Origin: an uncultured Bacilli bacterium
GTDB taxonomy: Bacteria; Bacillota_I; Bacilli_A; RF39; UBA660
Direction of reading: 5' to 3'
DNA: 12,378 bases
NCBI GenBank assembly: GCA_947632685.1
Contig: CANRQD010000032.1
Coordinates: 1 to 12,378 of the forward strand
Part shown: piece after piece, positions 7,131 to 12,378 of the stretch
Numbering within the stretch: position 1 is the stretch's first letter
How the letters are laid out: each line of letters opens with the position of its first letter
The notes under the pieces: model-generated
The model's input: only the letters and a program-made list of their open reading frames with translations
The model's database searches: none
What the model was told of the DNA's origin: nothing
Program-made: the position numbers and the translations under genes

Positions 7131-9059
7131 ATGGATAAAAGTGTATATAATATGTTAATGCAATTTTTTAATAGTGATAATCAATCATTGTTAAAATTTT
7201 ATGTTATGGTAAAAAAGACAAATATAAATGCATTAATTGATACACTTTTTTCGTTTATTAGTACTAATTTAGATAATTATGATGATAAGAATAATTTTAA
7301 TGTTGTTTTATCAGCAATAGATTTTTTAAATATTTTAATTGATAGTAATAATAATGAGAAAATAAATAATAAAAAGGTATTAATATCACTAAAAAACATT
7401 GTAAGAAAAATTAATAATATCAGAAATGGTGAATTATTTTGTGATAAGACTACTTTATATAAAAATGCAGGAAAATTAGAACAAGGTATTAATAAAGTAA
7501 TAGAAACAATTGATAATATAGAAATTAAAAATTATAATCAATATACATTAATTAAATATATAATAGATGAAACTAGAAATATAGATTATTTAGAACAGAC
7601 TTTTATTTGTTTAAAAGATTCAGTAAATTCAGTAGATAAAAATGGTAATTCTTTATTTTATAATATATTAAAAAAGTGTATTGATATAATAATAAATTAT
7701 GGAAAAAGTGGGAAAAGAGAGTTTTTATATTATAGTAATATTTTAGAAATTATAAAGAAAAATGATGAATTTAATAATAAAGATAAAAAGAAATGTATAG
7801 CGCTTATTAAGAAAAATTTAGGTAGTTCTGATATCAAAAAAGGAGATTATTATAAACAACACGCTTTTAATACATTAAAAAATATAGTAAATAATAATTT
7901 TGAAAATGATAATACAGTTGATAAGTTAGCTATGAAATATAATATTCATATTAATTTTAATAAAGATATCATAAATGAATTAAAAAAAGTTAAAGATATA
8001 AATGAAGATAAAAAAGAAATAATAGATGATTATATTATTAGTATAGATAGTGATAGTTGTACAGAAATAGATGATAGTCTATCAGCTAAAATACTACCAG
8101 ATGGTACTTATTTGTTAGGTGTTCATATTGCAAGTCCACTTGCTTATATTTCATATGATTCTTATATGGTTGAAGAAGCTATTAAAAGAGCAAGTAGTAT
8201 TTATTTGCCTAAATCTATGAAATTTTCAAATAAACAAATAAAAAACTGTATAACATTGTTTCCTGAAGAATTTTCTAAATCTATTGTTTCTTTAAATCAA
8301 GATCAAAATAAATATGCTAAGTCATATTATTTTAAAATAGATAAAGAAGGAAATATAGTAAATGAAATATTTTTAAAAACAATAATTAAAAATAAAGTAG
8401 CGTGTAGTTTTAATAAAGCTAATAAAATATTAGAATTTGGTGATGATAATTATGAATTGTATAATACACTTAGTATATTACAAAAAATATCAGAGTTAAT
8501 TTCAAAAAATTTAAGACCTGAACAAATATATTTAGATAGAAAAGATAAAAATTTAAATCCCGAAGAATTAGTAGTTGGTAATTCAATTTCTGAAAAAATA
8601 GTAAATAATATTATGATTTTTACAGGTAAAGAAGTAGCAAATTTCTTTTATGAAAATAGTTATCCAACATTATACAGAATTCATAATATTGATACAAATC
8701 AATTATCTGATTTAAAAAAGGAAATAGATAAGACCTCAATCGTAAATAAAGAAGAATTTAATAGATTATATTCTACATTACTAAATCTATATCCTAAAGC
8801 AAGTTATGATACTAAAGGTTCTCATACAGGACTTAACTTACAACATTATTGCCATTGTACTTCTCCAATTAGGAGAGCTGCAGATATAGTTGTTGAGAAT
8901 TCTTTAGATGTTTGTTATTTTGGTAATCCAAGTGATAAAGAAATTTATAATTTAGAAAATTCTGTTAATAAAGCAAAAAATATAATAAATAAAAGTTATA
9001 GTAATAATATATTATTTTTAGAACAGTATAATAATTTAAAAACAAAAGTAAAAAAATAA
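7131..9059 (+). CDS. RNB-domain (RNase II/R-like) protein with unknown N-terminal half
   Basis: A 642-aa protein. Residues about 1-290 are Asn/Lys-rich and mostly helical, with no family I recognise; no cold-shock or OB motif is evident. From about 303 an RNB exoribonuclease core is visible: DSDSCTEIDD (306-315), matching the DxxxxxDxDD magnesium motif of RNase II/R with Glu312 in place of the second Asp, then VHIASP (about 333), EEFSKSIVS (about 383) and CHCTSPIRRAAD (574-585) with the conserved arginines. The expected activity is 3'-to-5' RNA hydrolysis. The chain ends about 57 residues after SPIRR, so there is no S1 domain, against RNase R or RNase II. AGGAGG (7117-7122) is 8 bases before the ATG. 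It is tightly coupled to dnaI and sits where Bacillus has ytxC, before thrS. Biological substrate unknown; activity unproven. Confidence 0.82.
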   Translation: MDKSVYNMLMQFFNSDNQSLLKFYVMVKKTNINALIDTLFSFISTNLDNYDDKNNFNVVLSAIDFLNILIDSNNNEKINNKKVLISLKNIVRKINNIRNGELFCDKTTLYKNAGKLEQGINKVIETIDNIEIKNYNQYTLIKYIIDETRNIDYLEQTFICLKDSVNSVDKNGNSLFYNILKKCIDIIINYGKSGKREFLYYSNILEIIKKNDEFNNKDKKKCIALIKKNLGSSDIKKGDYYKQHAFNTLKNIVNNNFENDNTVDKLAMKYNIHINFNKDIINELKKVKDINEDKKEIIDDYIISIDSDSCTEIDDSLSAKILPDGTYLLGVHIASPLAYISYDSYMVEEAIKRASSIYLPKSMKFSNKQIKNCITLFPEEFSKSIVSLNQDQNKYAKSYYFKIDKEGNIVNEIFLKTIIKNKVACSFNKANKILEFGDDNYELYNTLSILQKISELISKNLRPEQIYLDRKDKNLNPEELVVGNSISEKIVNNIMIFTGKEVANFFYENSYPTLYRIHNIDTNQLSDLKKEIDKTSIVNKEEFNRLYSTLLNLYPKASYDTKGSHTGLNLQHYCHCTSPIRRAADIVVENSLDVCYFGNPSDKEIYNLENSVNKAKNIINKSYSNNILFLEQYNNLKTKVKK

Positions 9060-9106
9060 TAATGTAAAGATATTGAAAAAATATTTATTTTTCTTGAAAA
9101 GAATAA

Positions 9107-9115
9107 TGATATAAT
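9107..9115 (+). promoter_or_regulatory. Extended -10 promoter of the SipW-type exported protein
   Basis: TGATATAAT (9107-9115) is a perfect extended -10 (TG, one base, TATAAT), giving a start near 9122 and a leader of about 22 bases. The matching -35 region is only T-rich, which is normal for extended -10 promoters. It separates this gene from the dnaI-RNB operon. Confidence 0.65.
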
Positions 9116-9143
9116 GTATTCTTTAACTATAAGGTGGTGTTTT

Positions 9144-9749
9144 ATGAAAATTAATAAATCAGTAATTATTGTAATAAGTGCTTTGATATTAGTAAGTATA
9201 ATTGGTGGTAGTTATGCTTGGTTAACTATAACTAAAAATGCCAAAAATACTAATAATATAACTGTTGGTACCTTAGAAATGAATTTAGATGATGAAATGA
9301 CTGATGGAATAAAAATATTAAATGCAGTCCCAATAAAAGATGAAACAGGGAAAAAAAGTAAAGCTTATAAATTTACTTTAGAAAATACTGGAACTATAAC
9401 AAGTGATTATTCTGTTTCATTAGAAAGTCAAGCATTGGATAGTTTAGATGATGATTCATTAAAAAATATGCCACAAAATCGTATTAAATGTAATTTTACT
9501 AAAGTTGTTAAAACAAAAACGGGAAAAGATATTGATAGTGAAAATGATATAAGTTCTGATTCTAGTGATATAACAAGATTATTAGATTCAAATCCATTAT
9601 TTGATACTGGTTCATTAGAGCCTAATCAATATATTGAATATGAATTAAGATTATGGATAGATGAAGAAGCTACATCTGAAGAAATTAAAGGTACTGCATA
9701 TATTGGTAAAATTAAGTTAGAAGCAAAACAACAGGAAATAGAGGAATAA
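9144..9749 (+). CDS. Exported protein with SipW-type signal peptide (TasA/camelysin-like)
   Basis: A 201-aa protein. It has a short basic start, a hydrophobic segment at 7-22 and then GSYAWLT (22-28), the hallmark of signal peptides cut by the ER-type signal peptidase SipW, with cleavage probably after Ala25. The following TVGTLEMNL-like text (about 40-48) and a beta-rich, acidic body (about 42-196) with KFTLENTGT (76-84) and EYELRLWID (165-173) resemble TasA/camelysin fibre or surface proteins. No sipW, tasA or tapA homologue lies beside it. The ATG at 9144 is chosen because AAGGTGG (9131-9137) is six bases upstream; the ATG at 9114 overlaps the -10 box. A role as matrix fibre or surface subunit is inference from the signal type. 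Confidence 0.78.
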   Translation: MKINKSVIIVISALILVSIIGGSYAWLTITKNAKNTNNITVGTLEMNLDDEMTDGIKILNAVPIKDETGKKSKAYKFTLENTGTITSDYSVSLESQALDSLDDDSLKNMPQNRIKCNFTKVVKTKTGKDIDSENDISSDSSDITRLLDSNPLFDTGSLEPNQYIEYELRLWIDEEATSEEIKGTAYIGKIKLEAKQQEIEE

Positions 9750-9789
9750 AACTACAATACTTTAATTGAACTTTATAAAATATAGAACA

Positions 9790-9813
9790 TAACAAGTTAA
9801 TCTTGTTTTTTTT
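9790..9813 (+). terminator. Terminator of the SipW-type exported protein gene
   Basis: AACAAG (9791-9796), loop TTAAT, CTTGTT (9802-9807), then a run of T: a compact intrinsic terminator about 40 bases after the stop codon. Confidence 0.75.
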
Positions 9814-9831
9814 CTTTTTTTATGATATTAT
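9803..9831 (+). promoter_or_regulatory. Promoter of the thrS leader
   Basis: TTGTTT (9803-9808), 17 bases, then TATTAT (9826-9831) with TG at 9823-9824 (extended -10). The -35 lies in the downstream arm of the preceding terminator. Transcription would start near 9838, just ahead of the T-box stem I. Confidence 0.5.
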
Positions 9832-9837
9832 CAATAT

Positions 9838-10040
9838 GTAATCAAAAACAGTGATTAAGGACATGATTATATTTTAAACTTATTAAGAGAGTCTATGGTT
9901 GGTGAAAATAGATTAAGAGAAATATAGTTACTACCTTAATAGTTGAATTATGAAAAGTAATTCCGGTATAGCCGTTATCAAAAGAAAGAAAAAGAATGGA
10001 TGGTACCGTCATATAGACTCCTGTTAAAAGGAGTCTTTTT
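9838..10040 (+). promoter_or_regulatory. Threonine T-box leader of thrS
   Basis: A tRNA-sensing leader that lets transcription continue when uncharged threonine tRNA binds. Visible parts: stem I with ATTAAGG (9854-9860) pairing with CCTTAAT (9934-9940) and TATATTT (9868-9874) pairing with AAATATA (9920-9926); the AGAG bulge and the distal GGTTGGTGAAAAT segment (about 9887-9909); a specifier-loop codon ACT (Thr) at 9930-9932 followed by A; the CCGGTATAGCCGTTATC region (9963-9979); and the T-box core ATGGTACCG (10000-10008; the UGGU bulge would pair with the tRNA 3' end). A terminator with U tract follows. The Thr specifier fits the downstream gene. Confidence 0.9.
10015..10040 (+). terminator. 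Regulated terminator of the T-box
   Basis: AGACTCC (10015-10021), an 8-base loop and GGAGTCT (10030-10036), then T residues. It is the strongest GC-containing hairpin of the window and overlaps, in the 3' direction, the region that competes with the antiterminator bearing the T-box core. Confidence 0.9.
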
Positions 10041-10080
10041 ATTTTATAAGGAATTTACTTTGAAAGAAAGGAAAAAGATT

Positions 10081-11838
10081 ATGATAAATATAAAGGAAAA
10101 TGAAAAATTAAGTATAATGAATCATTCTTGTGCACATTTACTTGCACAAGCAGTAAAACATTTATATCCAAATGCTAAATTTTGGGTAGGACCAGTTATC
10201 GAAGAGGGATTTTATTATGATATTGATTTAGGTGATGATGTTATTAGTGAGGAAGATTTACCTAAAATTGAAAAAGAAATGAAAAAAATATCTAAAGATG
10301 GAAAAAGAATTGTAAGGGAAGAATTATCTAAAACTGAAGCATTAGAAAAGTTTAAAGATGATTTATATAAGATAGATTTAATTAATAGAATGGATGAGCA
10401 AAATACAGTTATAAGTTGTTATACTCAAGGAGACTTTACTGATCTTTGTCGTGGACCTCATGTTGAAACTGTAAAAGAATTAAAGTATTTTAAATTATTA
10501 AAAGTTAGTGGTGCTTATTGGAAGGGTGACGCTAAAAATAAAATGCTTCAAAGAATATATGGTATATGCTTTGATAATGAAGAGGCTTTAGAAAAACATC
10601 TACAAGATTTAGAAGAAGCAAAGCAAAGGGATCATCGAAAAATTGGTAAAGATTTAGGAATATTTATGACGCATGATTTAGTTGGTAAAGGTATGCCTAT
10701 GTGGTTACCTAATGGCGCTACTATAAGATATAATTTAGAAAAGTATATCAAGGAAAAAGAACTTAAATTAGGCTATCAACATGTTTATACACCAAGTTTG
10801 GGAAGTGTTGAGTTATATAAAACTAGTGGACATTGGGATCACTATAAAGATGATATGTTTCCAATGATGAAATTAGATGATGAGGAATTTGTACTTAGAC
10901 CAATGAATTGTCCACATCATATGTTAGTTTATAAAAATTCTTTGCATTCATATCGTGATTTACCAATTAGAATAGGAGAACTTGCTCATGACTTTAGATA
11001 TGAGGCAAGTGGAGCAGTTTGTGGTTTAGAAAGAGTTAGATGTATGTGTCAAAATGATGCTCATATATTCTGTAGATTAGATCAAATAGGTGAAGAATTT
11101 TCTAAGGTAGTAAATTTAATATTAGATGTATATAAAGATTTTGGATTTAAAGATTACTCATTTAGATTATCACTTCGTGGAAAAGAAAAAGAAAAGTATT
11201 TTGATGATGATGAAATGTGGGATAAAGCAGAATCTATGTTAAGAAAAGTATTAACAGATTTAAATATAGATTTTTATGAAGCAGAAGATGAAGCTGCCTT
11301 TTATGGACCAAAATTAGATGTTCAAGTAAAATCTGCTATTGGTCATGACGTAACTTTATCAACTTGTCAATTAGACTTTTTATTACCTGAAAGATTTGAT
11401 TTAACTTATATTAATGAATCAGGTGATAAGGTAAGACCTGTAGTAATACATCGAGCAATCTTAGGAACTTTAGATAGATTTACTGCATTTTTATTAGAAG
11501 AAACTAAAGGATTATTACCAACATGGCTTTCACCAATACAAGTTGCTATAATTCCAGTAAATAATGAATATCATTTAGAGTATTCTAAAAAAATCGAAAA
11601 CTTATTAAAAGATAATGATATTAGAGTAAATCTTGATAATAGAGAAGAAAAACTTGGATATAGACTTCGTGAAGCTCAAACAAATAAAATTCCATATACA
11701 TTAATATTAGGTGATAATGAAAAAAATGATAATACTGTTAGTTATAGATTACATGGACAAAAATCTACAACTACAGTAAAAATAGATGAATTTATTAAAT
11801 TATTAAATGAAGAAATTAATTCTAAAAATAAAAATTAA
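10081..11838 (+). CDS. thrS: Threonyl-tRNA synthetase lacking the TGS domain
   Basis: A 585-aa class II synthetase charging tRNA-Thr. It opens directly with the N2 editing domain: HSCAH (15-19) and CRGPH (123-127) supply the HxxxH and CxxxH editing residues, so proofreading of Ser-tRNA-Thr should be intact. The catalytic core holds the motif 2 FRYE (Arg306) and the zinc ligands Cys277 (MNCPHH), His328 (NDAHIFC) and His457 (VIHRAILG, at motif 3). The anticodon-binding domain begins near LSPIQVAIIPV. The usual N1 TGS domain of about 60 residues is missing, as length (585 against about 640) shows. The ATG at 10081 has AAAGGA eight bases upstream; any start further up would lie in or near the T-box terminator. 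Expression is set by the Thr T-box. Confidence 0.97.
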   Translation: MINIKENEKLSIMNHSCAHLLAQAVKHLYPNAKFWVGPVIEEGFYYDIDLGDDVISEEDLPKIEKEMKKISKDGKRIVREELSKTEALEKFKDDLYKIDLINRMDEQNTVISCYTQGDFTDLCRGPHVETVKELKYFKLLKVSGAYWKGDAKNKMLQRIYGICFDNEEALEKHLQDLEEAKQRDHRKIGKDLGIFMTHDLVGKGMPMWLPNGATIRYNLEKYIKEKELKLGYQHVYTPSLGSVELYKTSGHWDHYKDDMFPMMKLDDEEFVLRPMNCPHHMLVYKNSLHSYRDLPIRIGELAHDFRYEASGAVCGLERVRCMCQNDAHIFCRLDQIGEEFSKVVNLILDVYKDFGFKDYSFRLSLRGKEKEKYFDDDEMWDKAESMLRKVLTDLNIDFYEAEDEAAFYGPKLDVQVKSAIGHDVTLSTCQLDFLLPERFDLTYINESGDKVRPVVIHRAILGTLDRFTAFLLEETKGLLPTWLSPIQVAIIPVNNEYHLEYSKKIENLLKDNDIRVNLDNREEKLGYRLREAQTNKIPYTLILGDNEKNDNTVSYRLHGQKSTTTVKIDEFIKLLNEEINSKNKN

Positions 11839-11910
11839 TTAAAATTTATGTTTTATATTATGAAGATAACAATCTAAAAATAGTGCTGTAAAAAAACGTA
11901 AATATATTAT

Positions 11911-11936
11911 AAAAGTAGAAATTTTTTCTACTTTTT
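11911..11936 (+). terminator. Terminator of thrS
   Basis: AAAAGTAGAAA (11911-11921) pairs with TTTCTACTTTT (11925-11935) around a three-T loop, with a T-rich tail. It lies about 75 bases after the stop codon; the intervening stretch shows no gene. Confidence 0.75.
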
Positions 11937-11948
11937 ATTTTGTTTATA

Positions 11949-11977
11949 TTTACAAAATTAACTTTATATAGTAATAT
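11949..11977 (+). promoter_or_regulatory. Promoter of mraZ
   Basis: TTTACA (11949-11954), 17 bases, TAATAT (11972-11977): 5 of 6 and 4 of 6 matches to the sigma-A boxes. A start near 11984 would place the GTGG boxes right after the transcription start. Confidence 0.55.
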
Positions 11978-11987
11978 TAAACTGAGC

Positions 11988-12014
11988 AGTGGTTGATTGT
12001 GGTAGAAAGTGGGG
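11988..12014 (+). promoter_or_regulatory. MraZ operator: three GTGG boxes, 10-bp period
   Basis: GTGG occurs at 11989-11992, 11999-12002 and 12009-12012, an exact 10-bp period (contexts AGTGGTT, TGTGGTA, AGTGGGG). MraZ is known to bind tandem TGG-type boxes of 10-bp spacing before its own gene and repress the division/wall cluster. The third box overlaps the GGGGG ribosome binding site of mraZ, so bound MraZ could block both transcription and translation start. Confidence 0.75.
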
Positions 12015-12021
12015 GATTAAT

Positions 12022-12378
12022 ATGTTCATGGGTGAATATCATCATAATATTGATGATAAAGGTAGACTTATTATTCCTGCCAAATTTCGTGAAAAATTAG
12101 GTGATGAGTTTATTATTACTCGTGGTATAGAAAATTGTCTTTTTGCATATTCAAGTAAGGATTGGAAAAAGATAGTTGAAAAATTAGAATCTCTACCTTT
12201 TACCAAAAAAGATGCGAGAAGTTTTAATCGTTTCTTTCTATCAGGCGCTACTAACGCAGAAATTGATAAACAAGGCCGTATAAATATTACCTCCCCATTA
12301 ATTTCTTATGCCAATATCAAAAAAGAATGTGTAATAGTAGGTGTAGGAGATAGGTTTGAAATATGGACCTTGGAACAC
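12022..12378 (+). CDS. mraZ: MraZ transcriptional regulator (3' end outside window)
   Basis: The first 119 residues of a protein normally about 140-145 long; the gene runs off the edge. MraZ is a SpoVT/AbrB-fold, ring-forming DNA-binding repressor at the head of the division and cell-wall cluster. The first AbrB half MFMGEYHHNIDDKGRLIIPAKFRE and the second SGATNAEIDKQGRINI..., with the GRxxIP and KQGRxxI signatures, are near-identical in pattern to Bacillus MraZ. The ATG at 12022 follows GGGGG (12011-12015) by six bases and gives the usual MFMGEY start. Codons here use more C and G than the neighbours. An mraW (rsmH)/ftsL-type cluster is expected downstream but not seen. Confidence 0.96.
   Translation, partial: MFMGEYHHNIDDKGRLIIPAKFREKLGDEFIITRGIENCLFAYSSKDWKKIVEKLESLPFTKKDARSFNRFFLSGATNAEIDKQGRINITSPLISYANIKKECVIVGVGDRFEIWTLEH

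Noticed and set aside
10000..10080. Extension of ThrRS 27 codons upstream from a GTG-like or ATG-like start at 10000
   Set aside because: This stretch is the T-box core and terminator hairpin, encodes no TGS-like sequence, and has no ribosome binding site; the ATG at 10081 has one.
1..12378. Mycoplasma code (TGA as Trp), CRISPR array, tRNA/rRNA genes, insertion sequences
   Set aside because: Trp is TGG in well-conserved positions and frames close at ordinary stops; no regularly spaced repeats, tRNA or rRNA sequence, transposase or terminal inverted repeats were seen.

Overview
The window is very AT-rich, uses the standard bacterial code (tryptophan is TGG, no readthrough of TGA is needed), and carries Bacillota-type genes: a SEDS peptidoglycan polymerase, DnaI-type helicase loader, T-box-controlled threonyl-tRNA synthetase, MraZ, and a tiny YjcZ-like membrane protein. 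This suggests an uncultured, walled, low-GC member of the Bacilli/Erysipelotrichia/RF39 neighbourhood, probably from a gut. That placement is inferred from gene style and order, not from a marker search.

Layout: positions 1-1252 hold a GLUG-repeat surface or secreted protein whose putative -10 box directly follows a run of at least eight G residues at the window edge. Convergent to it on the minus strand are peptide deformylase (1276-1824) and a 53-aa YjcZ-like protein (1887-2048), each with a hairpin terminator. Divergent from these, on the plus strand, are an FtsW/RodA/SpoVE-family gene (2184-3338) with a terminator, then comEA and comEC (3394-6106), which overlap by 32 bases. Next come dnaI (6220-7128) and, two bases later, a 642-aa protein with an RNase II/R-type (RNB) catalytic domain and an unrecognised helical N-terminal half (7131-9059). 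A separately promoted small exported protein with a SipW-type signal peptide follows (9144-9749). Then come a terminator, a threonine T-box leader (about 9838-10040), and thrS (10081-11838), which lacks the usual TGS domain. The window ends in mraZ (12022 onward, cut by the edge), preceded by a promoter and three GTGG boxes spaced exactly 10 bases apart.

Functionally the segment is mostly housekeeping: protein maturation (def), wall synthesis (SEDS protein, start of a probable division/wall cluster at mraZ), replication (dnaI), translation (thrS) and DNA uptake (comEA/comEC). The order dnaI - other genes - thrS resembles the Bacillus subtilis dnaB-dnaI-ytxC-thrS neighbourhood, but dnaB is absent and the gene between is an RNB-domain protein. 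The points most worth a second look are the possible phase-variable promoter at the left edge, the RNB protein of unusual architecture, the TGS-less ThrRS under T-box control, and a sporulation-sigma-like promoter before the YjcZ-like gene.
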